Origin: an uncultured Lentisphaerota bacterium
GTDB taxonomy: Bacteria > Verrucomicrobiota > Kiritimatiellia > RFP12 > UBA1067
Direction of reading: 5' to 3'
NCBI GenBank assembly: GCA_900320225.1
Contig: ONRL01000042.1
Coordinates: 1 to 53,824, forward strand
DNA: 53,824 nt
Shown here piece by piece: positions 1 through 7,645 of the stretch (position 1 is its first letter; each line of letters begins with the position of its first letter). A model generated the notes under the pieces. The model did not search any database, was not told where the DNA came from, and saw nothing but the letters and a program-made list of their open reading frames with translations. A program made the translations under genes and the position numbers.

Positions 1-992
1 CCGTCAAGGATGCGCACCAGCTCGTCGGCGCTCCACGCGGGATCCACCTTGAGCCGCGCGAGGCGGCGCGGGTCGGAGAGGGCGTCGTTGTAGCCGAAGC
101 CGTTGATGATGAACCCCATTTCGTAGAAGTCCGCCACCGCCTTGAGGTTGGCTTCCCGCAGTGGCTTGTTGTGCGCCTCGAACTGCCCGTAGTTTCCCAT
201 GGGGAAGAAGAATGCCCGCGCCGCGCAGCCGAGCGTGTTCGTGAAAAACGAGACCGCCGCGGCATGGTCGGCGCGGATGCGCCTGTCGAACTCCTCCGGG
301 GTTTCAAATCGCGAGACATCCGACAGCCATGCGGGCGCGGAAAAGAACATCGCCGTTCGCCCGTCCGCGCTCGCAACGACCTCCCCCGTGCCGTGGTCGG
401 ACTCCGCCGCCAGGTCCCACGTGGGGCTTGACTTCATGCGCTCAAGGTACGGCGCGAGGATGACCCCCTCCGCCTCCTTGCGCACGTCGTCCGTCACCAC
501 CCCCATGACGGCATGCCAGCGCCTCTTCTCCAGCAGGCTGCCGGTGGTGAAGTACGAGCTTCGCCGCGAGTTCTCGAACGTGATCAGCAGAGACTTGGCG
601 GGGAGGAGGCGCCTCTCCTTGTAGAACCTCGCCACGTCGTCGAGCGTGATCGGGGTGTACCCCGCCGCCATCAGCGCGTCCAGTTGCAAAGCGAAGTTCT
701 TCGTCGAGATGAAGTCCCCGCCGGGTTCCGGATTTGTCGTGACGCCGTCGTAGGCGATGGCCACGAACGAATCGCTCTCGCGCTTGGCCGTGTCCAGCAC
801 CGCCCGCTGCACGCGCTCGCGCCGCTTCAAGTAGATACCGTTGAACACGCTCCATGTCGCCACCCCCAGGCACACGAGGCCGAACAACACGAGCCAGGCG
901 GTGCGGTTCTGGTCCTTGCGCATCGCCTGCGGGCGCGTCCACCCGCTGCCCGGCACATTGGCGGAGGTTTGTCTGTCCGTATTCTCGATCAT
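1..992 (-). CDS. Polysaccharide deacetylase-like protein, catalytic motifs degenerate (3' end cut by window)
   Basis: The frame opens at ATG 990-992 and runs off the left edge without a stop. An N-terminal membrane anchor (about residues 30-50) is followed by a NodB/PgaB-like fold with the usual order of motifs: a beta strand ending AYDGV, then GYTPITLDDV, LLITFENS, WDLAAESDHG and FFFPMGNYG. In active deacetylases the third motif is TFDDG and the fourth has His-x3-His. Here the metal-binding Asp pair is Glu-Asn and the first His is Glu, so a catalytically dead or altered enzyme is likely. Its ATG overlaps the stop of the upstream glycosyltransferase (ATGA), so the two should be translationally coupled. 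By analogy with PgaB/PgaC pairs it may handle the polymer made by that synthase. The fold is fairly sure; the function is inferred. Confidence 0.72.
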   Translation of the reverse strand, partial: MIENTDRQTSANVPGSGWTRPQAMRKDQNRTAWLVLFGLVCLGVATWSVFNGIYLKRRERVQRAVLDTAKRESDSFVAIAYDGVTTNPEPGGDFISTKNFALQLDALMAAGYTPITLDDVARFYKERRLLPAKSLLITFENSRRSSYFTTGSLLEKRRWHAVMGVVTDDVRKEAEGVILAPYLERMKSSPTWDLAAESDHGTGEVVASADGRTAMFFSAPAWLSDVSRFETPEEFDRRIRADHAAAVSFFTNTLGCAARAFFFPMGNYGQFEAHNKPLREANLKAVADFYEMGFIINGFGYNDALSDPRRLARLKVDPAWSADELVRILD

Positions 993-2167
993 CCTCTCGT
1001 ACCCCATTTCTTGCCGTCCAGCGTCAGGAAGCCCCAGTAGGTCTGCCAGCCGAAAAAGAAGATATATGAAAGCGTGAACAGGATCCCGGCATACCACCAC
1101 CTCCGGCCGCTCGTGATCCAGAAGTGGAGGCTCCACACCAGCGTGATCGTGAACACACCGATCACATACGACGGATGCAACATCCCCTCCTGCAGGGGCG
1201 CGATGACAAGCGCCTGCACCATCACGACGGGCTCGACGATCGGCATCCACATCATGGCGTACCACGAAAGCGCGGGAACGGGGTGCTTGCGCCACATGAA
1301 CTTGCCCGTCTTCCAGATTTCGCGCAGGTAGGACTTCACCCACCGCGACTGCTGGCGCGCGTACTGCTTCCATCCCTCGGGGCAGATCGTCGTCGCGAGC
1401 GCCTGGTCGTCGTAGAGGATCTTGTAGTCCCTCAGGATGAGGTTCGTGAGCGAACGGTCGTCGGCGTAGTTCCCGTGCTTGCCCCACACGGTCGCGTTGA
1501 TCCAGTCGTCCATCACGGCGAGGACGCACGTCCGCCTGTACGCCGAAAAGCATCCGGGCAGGCAGCTCACGGTGCCGAATACGCTTTCGGCCGCCTTCAT
1601 GATCTTGTACGAGAAGTAGTACCGCACGTCCTGCATCCGCGTGAGCATATTGACGTTCGCGTTCTCGATGTCGCAGTGGCCGGAGATGCCGCCCACCGTC
1701 GGGTCCACGAATCCCTGCATCAGCTTGTGGAGCGAACCCGGGAAGACGAAAGTGTCCGAATCCACGCACACCATGAACTCGCCGCGCGCGAGGAACGTCG
1801 CCACCCCCCAGCCGTGGCAGAGGCCGCGGTTCTTCTCGAAATTCACCAGCACGAGCCCCGGATGGTTCGTCTGCGCCTCCTGGATGTGGACGAGCGAATC
1901 GTCCGAGGAGCCGTCGTTGACGCACACGACCTCGAGCTTGTTCAGGGGATAGCCCGAGGAGAAGATGCGCTCCAGGGTCTTGCGGATCGCCAGGCCCTCG
2001 TTGAAACACGGCACCAGCACCGTCAGCGTCGGCTCGAAGTCGGCTTCGGCCGGCGCCTTGTAGAAGGCGGCGAAGATGAAGCGCGTGATCACGAAGACGC
2101 CGGCGATGATGGAGTAGATCGACACGAGAGGCTGGTAGAAGTAGTTCTCGATGCTGTTCAGCTGCAA
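989..2167 (-). CDS. Processive family 2 glycosyltransferase, hyaluronan/chitin synthase-like
   Basis: This 392-residue membrane GT2 has all the hallmarks of processive beta-glycan synthases: VNDGSSDD (83-90, nucleotide-sugar binding), DSD (136-138, metal), GCFSAYRR (205-212, acceptor region), ADDRS (235-239, catalytic base) and QQSRW (272-276). One hydrophobic segment lies at residues 15-35, and several follow the catalytic domain (about 305-380), as in NodC, PgaC and HasA. The product is probably an amino-sugar or hyaluronan-like chain exported through its own membrane domain; the sugar cannot be read from sequence. The start overlaps the upstream zinc-ribbon gene by 10 nt and the stop overlaps the deacetylase-like gene, forming a tight three-gene operon. 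Confidence 0.9.
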   Translation of the reverse strand: MQLNSIENYFYQPLVSIYSIIAGVFVITRFIFAAFYKAPAEADFEPTLTVLVPCFNEGLAIRKTLERIFSSGYPLNKLEVVCVNDGSSDDSLVHIQEAQTNHPGLVLVNFEKNRGLCHGWGVATFLARGEFMVCVDSDTFVFPGSLHKLMQGFVDPTVGGISGHCDIENANVNMLTRMQDVRYYFSYKIMKAAESVFGTVSCLPGCFSAYRRTCVLAVMDDWINATVWGKHGNYADDRSLTNLILRDYKILYDDQALATTICPEGWKQYARQQSRWVKSYLREIWKTGKFMWRKHPVPALSWYAMMWMPIVEPVVMVQALVIAPLQEGMLHPSYVIGVFTITLVWSLHFWITSGRRWWYAGILFTLSYIFFFGWQTYWGFLTLDGKKWGTRG

Positions 2168-2538
2168 GCCAGCAGACCCACCGCGCCGACCGCCACGATG
2201 AAGCCGAATATGAAGTGCGGGGGATGGTAGATCGCCTTCAGACGCGCCTTCACTTCTTCCGGCGAAGGCGGCGCCATCGCCGGGGCGATCGTGCGCTCCA
2301 GCGTACTCTGCACCATCGTCCGGCGGCAGTAGGGACAGATCGTCGGCGGGGCCGTCCCCAGGGTCTGGACGTCAATCAGACAGTGCGGACACCGGCTGGA
2401 GTGCACCTCCACCGAATCGCGGCGGCGGCCATCGGAGCCGACGGGGGGGCTCCCGGAACCGGCGGGGCGAGGATTGGAACGCGTAAAAAAGCTGAGCGTT
2501 CTTCCTCCCCCTGCCGTAGATGTCATGCCAGTTGCCAT
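2158..2538 (-). CDS. Small zinc-ribbon membrane protein
   Basis: A 126-residue protein with a disordered Gly/Ser/Pro/Arg-rich N-terminus, one zinc-ribbon module (CPHC at 50-53 and CPYC at 68-71) and a C-terminal hydrophobic helix (about 108-124). The four Cys should bind one structural zinc ion. It is the first gene of the polysaccharide operon, and its 3' end overlaps the glycosyltransferase start. I do not recognise a characterised family. A role as a membrane-attached adaptor or regulator for the synthase is a guess from position only. The start choice is uncertain because the N-terminal 40 residues are low complexity. Confidence 0.65.
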   Translation of the reverse strand: MATGMTSTAGGGRTLSFFTRSNPRPAGSGSPPVGSDGRRRDSVEVHSSRCPHCLIDVQTLGTAPPTICPYCRRTMVQSTLERTIAPAMAPPSPEEVKARLKAIYHPPHFIFGFIVAVGAVGLLACS

Positions 2539-2609
2539 CTAATCAGAGACCGCCTCCGTCAACTTACCGCACCTCTTTCGTAAGGTAACTTACAAACCCC
2601 TCTTTTGTG

Positions 2610-2656
2610 GCAGTTGCGGATCAAGCCACCCGACTTGAGACAGGCCGCATAACTGC
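2610..2656 (-). other. Bulged stem-loop in the leader of the polysaccharide operon
   Basis: Between the predicted promoter and the zinc-ribbon ATG, a 6-bp plus 4-bp stem (2610-2619 with 2645-2656, two-nt bulge at 2649-2650) encloses a second 5-bp stem (2621-2625 with 2634-2638) that has an 8-nt loop. A 6-nt single-stranded segment (2639-2644) lies on one side only. This is more structure than a plain terminator, and there is no U tract. It may be a cis-regulatory RNA element. I could not match it to a known riboswitch class by eye. Confidence 0.4.
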
Positions 2657-2685
2657 AAAACACGATTAAGGCGTTCGCGGCGATA

Positions 2686-2715
2686 ATTATAGCAAAATTC
2701 CCGATGTAGACGCAA
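2686..2715 (-). promoter_or_regulatory. Sigma70-type promoter for the polysaccharide operon
   Basis: On the minus strand TTGCGT (2710-2715) and a perfect TATAAT (2686-2691) are 18 nt apart. The predicted transcript would start near 2679 and carry a leader of about 140 nt. The rest of the 380-nt gap between this operon and rsmE (2539-2918) is comparatively A+T-rich, and I see no gene in it. Confidence 0.55.
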
Positions 2716-2918
2716 GCGGAAAAATCAGGGGCGCGTCATCCCGTGATTGATTTAGGGGTGATTGCATTTCGTTCATTATTACCTCGATTTCGTGAAATTA
2801 TATGCATTATCATGGGAGCGAAAACCCAAAATGGACAACTTGGCCTCTCGGAAATGCCGCCATACAGGCTTAACAGGCACTGGTGGCAGCACCCAGAGAG
2901 GGAAGAAACCGGCTGGCC

Positions 2919-3647
2919 CTATGCCGTGACGGCTCGTGCCGCAGCAAGGACGGAAAGGCCGAAGATGGCCGCCGTCTCGGCGCGGAGGATCGTGGGGCCG
3001 AACGAAACGGGCGCGGCCACGTCGAGAAGGGCGCGCAGCTCGTCCGGCGTGAAGTCTCCCTCCGGTCCCACGAAGATGCCGAGCGACGGGACGGCGTGCC
3101 CCGCCACGGCCGTGACCGCGTTCCAGATCGGCGGCGGCGGCGGCTTGCACAGCGCGCCCGCAAAGACGCGGCCGCAGGATTTCACGAGTTCAAGCGAGTC
3201 CGGAAAATCGACGGCGGCGAGCACTTCCGGCAGCCACACGGCGTCGCTCTGGCGCGCCGCGTCGGCGGCGATCCGCCGCCAGCGGTCGGCCTTGGCGGCG
3301 CGTTCCGCCGGGGGGAGGCGCACGATGCAGCGGTCGGAGATCACGGGCACGATGCGAGTCGTGCCGAGTTCGACGGCCTTCTCGATCGTCCAGTCCCAGC
3401 GGCTTCCCTTCGTGACGCAGGCGAAGAGGACGAGTTCCGTGCGCGGGGCCGGAAACGCGGTGGCGGGACCCGCGGCGACAAGGCGTCGGCCGTCCCACGT
3501 ACACCGGCGCGTGCGCCCGCGCCCGTCGAACAGCTCGATCTCCTCGCCCGCGCGCGGACGCACCACCTTGAGGTGGCGCGCCGCGTCGTCCGGCAGCGCA
3601 ATCGCCTCGCCGGACATCAACTCCTCTGGAACAAGCAATCTGTGCAT
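2919..3647 (-). CDS. rsmE: 16S rRNA (uracil(1498)-N(3))-methyltransferase RsmE
   Basis: A 242-residue SPOUT-class methyltransferase that uses S-adenosylmethionine to methylate N3 of U1498 in 16S rRNA. The N-terminal PUA-like part has the DDAARHLKVVR stretch. The SPOUT part has ACVTKGSRWDW, ISDRCIV, GPEGDFTPDE and LRAETA, the trefoil-knot SAM-binding signature of RsmE. Length is normal for the family. A TATAAT lies only 7 nt upstream of the ATG and there is no room for a Shine-Dalgarno site, so the mRNA is probably leaderless. It is divergent from the GH20-like gene and is transcribed alone. Confidence 0.95.
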   Translation of the reverse strand: MHRLLVPEELMSGEAIALPDDAARHLKVVRPRAGEEIELFDGRGRTRRCTWDGRRLVAAGPATAFPAPRTELVLFACVTKGSRWDWTIEKAVELGTTRIVPVISDRCIVRLPPAERAAKADRWRRIAADAARQSDAVWLPEVLAAVDFPDSLELVKSCGRVFAGALCKPPPPPIWNAVTAVAGHAVPSLGIFVGPEGDFTPDELRALLDVAAPVSFGPTILRAETAAIFGLSVLAAARAVTA

Positions 3648-3654
3648 GGCGAAA

Positions 3655-3660
3655 ATTATA
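3655..3660 (-). promoter_or_regulatory. -10 box of rsmE, predicting a leaderless mRNA
   Basis: TATAAT on the minus strand ends 7 nt before the rsmE ATG (3647), so initiation about 7 nt downstream would put the mRNA 5' end at or next to the A of ATG. Confidence 0.5.
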
Positions 3661-3696
3661 TCACATTCTTTCGCCGCGTGCGGTTCATAAATATGC

Positions 3697-3702
3697 TATA
3701 CT
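3697..3702 (+). promoter_or_regulatory. -10 box for the GH20-like gene
   Basis: TATACT preceded by TGC lies between the two divergent genes. A GTG (3709) sits 6 nt downstream, and an ATG with a good Shine-Dalgarno site follows at 3748. Confidence 0.5.
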
Positions 3703-3747
3703 AACACCGTGGCCTCAGAGCCGAACAAAACAAAAAGGAGTTTCAAG

Positions 3748-4719
3748 ATGGATTCCGACAAAATGATCTGGGCGTGTCTTCTGCACCTCGGGATGAATTC
3801 CTGGAAGGACATCCCGCTCAACCGCGCGCCGGCCGACGCGCCGCGCCCGTTCAAGGTGCGCTGCATGGCCGACTACCTGCGCACCGACGAGACCGTGTGG
3901 CGCTCGCTCACCGACGCGCTCGGGAAGTCCGGCGCGAACATGCTCATCATCGACATGGCGGAGGGCGTCTTCCTGCCCAGCCACCCGGAGCTCGCCGTGA
4001 AGGGCACGTGGAGCATCGAGAAGTTCCAGAAGGAACTGGCCCGCCTGCGCGCGATGGGACTGGAAGTCATCCCGAAGATGAACTTCTCCACCTGCCACGA
4101 CTCCTGGCTGAAGGACTACCAGCGCATGGTGTCCACGCAGAAGTACTACCAGGTCTGCGCCGACGTGATCAAGGACGTGGTCGACATCTTCCGCGTGGAC
4201 GGCAAGCCGCCGCGCTTCTTCCACCTCGGCTACGACGAGGAGACGCCCGGACACCAGCGCAGCTTCGAGCTGGCGATCGTCCGCCAGGGCGAGCTCTGGT
4301 GGCACGACTTCCTCTGGTTCGCGAAGCAGGTCGAGACGCTGGGCGTGCGCCCGTGGATCTGGAGCGACTACTGCTGGCACCACAAGGACGAGTTCCTCAA
4401 CCGCATGCCGAAGAGCGTCCTGCAGAGCAACTGGTACTACGGGGCCGACTTCGACGTCGCCAAAATGTCGGAGTCGAGGCGTCCGTACGTGCAGACGTAC
4501 GTGGACCTCGCGAAGGCCGGCTTCGACCAGGTGCCGACGGGCGCGAACTGGTCGAACGACACGAACTTCGGCGACACTGTGAAGTTCTGCCGCGCGAACT
4601 GCCCCGCTGACCACCTCAAGGGCTTCATGATGGCGTCGTGGCAGCGCACGATCCCCGAAGAGCAGGAGAAGGGCCTCGCGGCCATCGCCCAGCTTGACGC
4701 CGAAGTGAAGAAGTGGTAG
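3748..4719 (+). CDS. GH20-like TIM-barrel glycoside hydrolase
   Basis: A 323-residue predicted (beta/alpha)8 enzyme. FFHLGYDEE resembles the Asp-Glu catalytic pair of GH20 beta-hexosaminidases (HxGxDE), and RPWIWSDYCWHH, SNWYYGADFD and GFMMASW match the later barrel strands of GH20-like proteins. No signal peptide is seen. ATG 3748 was chosen because AAGGAG lies 7 nt upstream. An in-frame GTG at 3709, placed exactly 6 nt after the -10 box, could add 13 residues as a leaderless start. It precedes a GH97 gene on the same strand, so a role in trimming oligosaccharides is likely. Family assignment is moderate and the substrate is unknown. Confidence 0.65.
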   Translation: MDSDKMIWACLLHLGMNSWKDIPLNRAPADAPRPFKVRCMADYLRTDETVWRSLTDALGKSGANMLIIDMAEGVFLPSHPELAVKGTWSIEKFQKELARLRAMGLEVIPKMNFSTCHDSWLKDYQRMVSTQKYYQVCADVIKDVVDIFRVDGKPPRFFHLGYDEETPGHQRSFELAIVRQGELWWHDFLWFAKQVETLGVRPWIWSDYCWHHKDEFLNRMPKSVLQSNWYYGADFDVAKMSESRRPYVQTYVDLAKAGFDQVPTGANWSNDTNFGDTVKFCRANCPADHLKGFMMASWQRTIPEEQEKGLAAIAQLDAEVKKW

Positions 4720-4729
4720 TGTGTTTTTT

Positions 4730-4813
4730 GCCACAAAGATCACAAAGAACACAAAAGAGAAAAGTCTCGCCGAATAAGCCTTATTTCTTTGTGAACTTTG
4801 TGTCCTTTGTGGC
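4730..4813. repeat. Inverted repeat built from 9-nt-spaced CACAAAG units
   Basis: Each arm holds three CACAAAG-type heptamers at 9-nt spacing, the outer ones being GCCACAAAG (4730-4738) and CTTTGTGGC (4805-4813). The two arms are complementary over about 27 nt with a few mismatches and surround a 27-nt spacer. It fills the gap between the GH20-like and GH97 genes. It could act as a terminator-like hairpin, but the heptamer periodicity suggests a repeat element in its own right. Confidence 0.75.
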
Positions 4814-4849
4814 TAAAACAAATATGTACAGTGATCAGAGGGTAAATCA

Positions 4850-6811
4850 ATGAAACGAGTTCTTTTTATTCTTGCGGTCGGCCTCGTCGGCGGCCTGATG
4901 GCCGCCACGTACTCGGCGAAGTCGCCGGACGGCCAGAACGAAATCCGTCTCGACACCGAGCCCGCGCTCCGCGTGACCGTCCTCCGTCGCGGTCAGCCCC
5001 GTGCGGAGGTGCGCAACATCTCCCTCGACGTGGAAGGCCGCGGCGTGCTGGGCGGCGCGGGCTGCTCGGCGTCCGGCGTGCGCGACGCGAAGCACGACGC
5101 CGTGATCCCGACGCCGATCTACAAGCGCGCGTGCATCAAGGACGACGGCGCCGGCACGTGCGTTTCGTTCGGCGACTGGTCGGTGGAACTCCACGCGCGC
5201 AACGACGGCGTCGCCTCGGCCGACCAGAAGGTGTGGGCGGCCGCGAACCGCCAGGCACCGGAGAACGATCCGCTGCAGGACAGCTGGGAGGGCGTGTACG
5301 GGCTCGTCCCCGTGAACGAGGCCCCGGAACCCGGCTCGAAGAAGATATGGTACATGCCGATCACGGCGTCGTATCCCGACGGCGTGGCGATGACGATCAC
5401 CGAGAGCGACATCGTGGACTACCCCGGCTGCAACTTCGCGCGCGGCGGCGAACCCGCCTCCCTCGACCCTGTGTTTGCGCGTTACCCGACGAAGACGCGC
5501 TACTGGACGTGGGGCGCGGGCTACAGCGAGGATCCGTCGCGCTACCAGCGCGTCGTCGAGCGCGCCGACTTCCTCGCCCGCACGGCGGGCACGCGCACGT
5601 TCCCGTGGCGCGTGTTTGTGCTCGCGGACGGCTTCGCGCAGCTGCCGGCGGCGGACATCGTCTACGCCCTCGCCTCGCCCTCGAAAATCGGCGACTCGTC
5701 CTGGGTCAAGCCCGGCAAGGTGGCGTGGGACTGGTGGAACTGCTGGAACGTGTGCGGCGAATACGGCGGGATGCGCCCCGTGGACTTCAAGGCCGGCTGC
5801 AACACGAAGACGTACGAGTACTACATCGACTTCGCCGCGAAGTACGGCATCGAGTACGTGATCTTCGACGAGGGCTGGAGCCAGAAGCTGAAGATCATGG
5901 AGGTGAACCCCGAGGTTGACGTGCCGCACCTCATCCAGTACGGCAAGGAGCGCGGCGTGGGCATCATTCTCTGGGCGGCGTGGGCGCAGTTCCTCGGCCG
6001 CGAGGAGCAGGTGGTCGCCCACTACGCGAAGATGGGCGCCGCCGGCTTCAAGATCGACTTCATGGACCGCGACGACCAGGTGGTGGTGAACTTCCTCGCC
6101 CGCATGGCCGCGCTCTGCGCGAAGTACCACCTTGTGGTGGACTACCACGGCATGTACAAGCCCTCGGGCCTCCAGCGCACCTACCCCAACATCCTCAACT
6201 TCGAGGGCGTACACGGCCTCGAGTGCTGCAAGGGCGGCAAGGCCTGCACCTACTTCCCCGACAAGGACTGCACGATCGTGTTCACGCGCATGGTGGCCGG
6301 TCCGATGGACTACACGCCCGGCGCGATGCTCAACGTGCCGCGCAACCGCTGGAAGCCCACGCCGTGGCAGCCCTCCACGCCCGGCACGCGCGCCCACCAG
6401 ATGGCGCTCATGGCCCTCTATGAGGCGCCGCTCCAGATGCTGTGCGACAGCCCCACGCAGTACCTCAAGAACAAGGAGTGCTTCGCGTTCATGGCGCAGA
6501 CGCCCGTCACGTGGGACGAGACCGTGGGCCTTGACGGCGAACCGGACAAGTTCGCGGCGCTCGCGCGCCGGAAGGGCGACGTGTGGTACCTCGCGGCGAT
6601 CGTCGGCGCGGGCGGACGCGACGCGGCGTTCGACACGTCCTTCCTCGGCGAAGGCCGCTGGGACGCGGAAATCTTCGCGGACGGTCCGAACTCGGACCGC
6701 GACGCGACGGACTACGTGCACCTGCGCCGCACGGTGGCGGCGGGCGAGAAGCTCGCCGTGAAGATCCCGTCCGACGGCGGCTACGTCGTGCGCTTCACGC
6801 CGGCGAAGTGA
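4850..6811 (+). CDS. Glycoside hydrolase family 97 (alpha-glucosidase/alpha-galactosidase type)
   Basis: A 653-residue exported enzyme with a cleavable signal peptide (first 18 residues). The N-terminal beta-sandwich, the central barrel and the C-terminal sandwich are in GH97 order. Signatures are KVAWDWWNCWNV, YVIFDEGWS, GFKIDFMDRDDQ and DYHGMYKPSGLQRTYPN. D403 in the KIDFMD strand and E452 in NFEGVHG are placed like the nucleophile and acid/base of retaining GH97 enzymes, which favours an alpha-galactosidase-like activity over the inverting SusB type (inference). An AGAGGG site precedes the ATG. The stop abuts the convergent sirtuin stop with no spacer. Confidence 0.93.
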   Translation: MKRVLFILAVGLVGGLMAATYSAKSPDGQNEIRLDTEPALRVTVLRRGQPRAEVRNISLDVEGRGVLGGAGCSASGVRDAKHDAVIPTPIYKRACIKDDGAGTCVSFGDWSVELHARNDGVASADQKVWAAANRQAPENDPLQDSWEGVYGLVPVNEAPEPGSKKIWYMPITASYPDGVAMTITESDIVDYPGCNFARGGEPASLDPVFARYPTKTRYWTWGAGYSEDPSRYQRVVERADFLARTAGTRTFPWRVFVLADGFAQLPAADIVYALASPSKIGDSSWVKPGKVAWDWWNCWNVCGEYGGMRPVDFKAGCNTKTYEYYIDFAAKYGIEYVIFDEGWSQKLKIMEVNPEVDVPHLIQYGKERGVGIILWAAWAQFLGREEQVVAHYAKMGAAGFKIDFMDRDDQVVVNFLARMAALCAKYHLVVDYHGMYKPSGLQRTYPNILNFEGVHGLECCKGGKACTYFPDKDCTIVFTRMVAGPMDYTPGAMLNVPRNRWKPTPWQPSTPGTRAHQMALMALYEAPLQMLCDSPTQYLKNKECFAFMAQTPVTWDETVGLDGEPDKFAALARRKGDVWYLAAIVGAGGRDAAFDTSFLGEGRWDAEIFADGPNSDRDATDYVHLRRTVAAGEKLAVKIPSDGGYVVRFTPAK

Positions 6812-7534
6812 TCACATCGCGAGAACGGCGTCCGCGAATTTCTGGAGGTCGTCGTAACGGGCCACGGCGTAGTCGTCAAGCGCCGTGGCCTGTCCGTTGA
6901 CGATGAACACCTTCCCGCCCGCCTGGAGCGTGAGGCGGGGGAGTCCCGCCGCCGGGAACACGGTGAGCGACGTGCCGAGGACGAGCATCACCTTCGCGCG
7001 GATGGCGAGTTCCTGCGCGGCCGCGAAGGCCTTTTCGGGAAGCATCTCGCCGAAGAACGTGATGTCGGGCTTGTAGGGTCCGCCGCACGCGCAGCGCGGC
7101 ACCTCGGCGCCGGCGTCGAGCATCGCGCAGATTTCCTCGAACGTCTTCTCGTCGCCGCAGCGGCGGCAGTGGTGGTACACGCCGGAGCCATGAACCTCCC
7201 ACACGTTGGACGAGCCGGCTTTCTGGTGGAGCATGTCGATGTTCTGCGTGATGATGCCGGCGAGCTTGCCCATGTCCTCGAGGTGCTTCAGCGCGAGGTG
7301 CACGGGACCGGGTTGGAACTTACGCAGGCCGTAGACGAGCTCGCGCGCGCCGCGGTAGTAGATGGACGGGTCGCGGTCGAACCAGTCGATGTCGAAGATG
7401 CGCTCGGCGTCTGGCTGTTTGTAGAGCCCCTGCGGTCCGCGGAAGTCGGGGATGCCGCAGAGGGTGGAAACGCCCGCGCCGGTCATCGCGACCGTACAGG
7501 GGCTTGTCTTCAGGGCTTCGATCAGTTTTTCCAT
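6812..7534 (-). CDS. cobB: NAD-dependent protein deacylase, Sir2 family
   Basis: A 240-residue sirtuin that removes acyl groups from lysines using NAD+ and yields nicotinamide and O-acyl-ADP-ribose. Visible motifs are GAGVSTLCGIPDFRG (NAD binding), TQNIDMLH, EVHGS with the catalytic His, two Cys pairs (CRRC and CAC) for the structural zinc, and GTSLTVFPAAGLP. The length is normal. AGGAG lies 6-7 nt before the ATG, and a TATAAT at 7570-7575 gives a short normal leader. It is a single gene, divergent from the kinase and convergent with GH97. Confidence 0.93.
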   Translation of the reverse strand: MEKLIEALKTSPCTVAMTGAGVSTLCGIPDFRGPQGLYKQPDAERIFDIDWFDRDPSIYYRGARELVYGLRKFQPGPVHLALKHLEDMGKLAGIITQNIDMLHQKAGSSNVWEVHGSGVYHHCRRCGDEKTFEEICAMLDAGAEVPRCACGGPYKPDITFFGEMLPEKAFAAAQELAIRAKVMLVLGTSLTVFPAAGLPRLTLQAGGKVFIVNGQATALDDYAVARYDDLQKFADAVLAM

Positions 7535-7569
7535 CGTTTGTCTCCTGCGCTCTGTTTCTCCAAGGCGAA

Positions 7570-7575
7570 ATTATA
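7570..7575 (-). promoter_or_regulatory. -10 box of the sirtuin gene
   Basis: TATAAT on the minus strand lies 35 nt before the ATG, which leaves room for the AGGAG ribosome-binding site. Confidence 0.5.
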
Positions 7576-7633
7576 CCATGTTTTTCCTTTGATCGGGTTC
7601 CGTTTTTCGATTTTTCAGACGGATTGAATATGG

Positions 7634-7639
7634 TATACT
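7634..7639 (+). promoter_or_regulatory. -10 box of kinase 1, predicting a leaderless mRNA
   Basis: TATACT ends 6 nt before ATG 7646 and no Shine-Dalgarno site fits between them. Confidence 0.5.
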
Positions 7640-7645
7640 GTCCCC

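Noticed and set aside
2743-3704. Two plus-strand frames (315 and 273 residues) opposite rsmE
   Set aside because: Biased antisense composition; RsmE on the minus strand has every family motif.
4847-6721. A 624-residue minus-strand open frame opposite the GH97 gene
   Set aside because: Arg/His/Val-rich composition typical of antisense to a G+C-rich gene; no domain, and the opposite strand encodes a clear GH97 enzyme.
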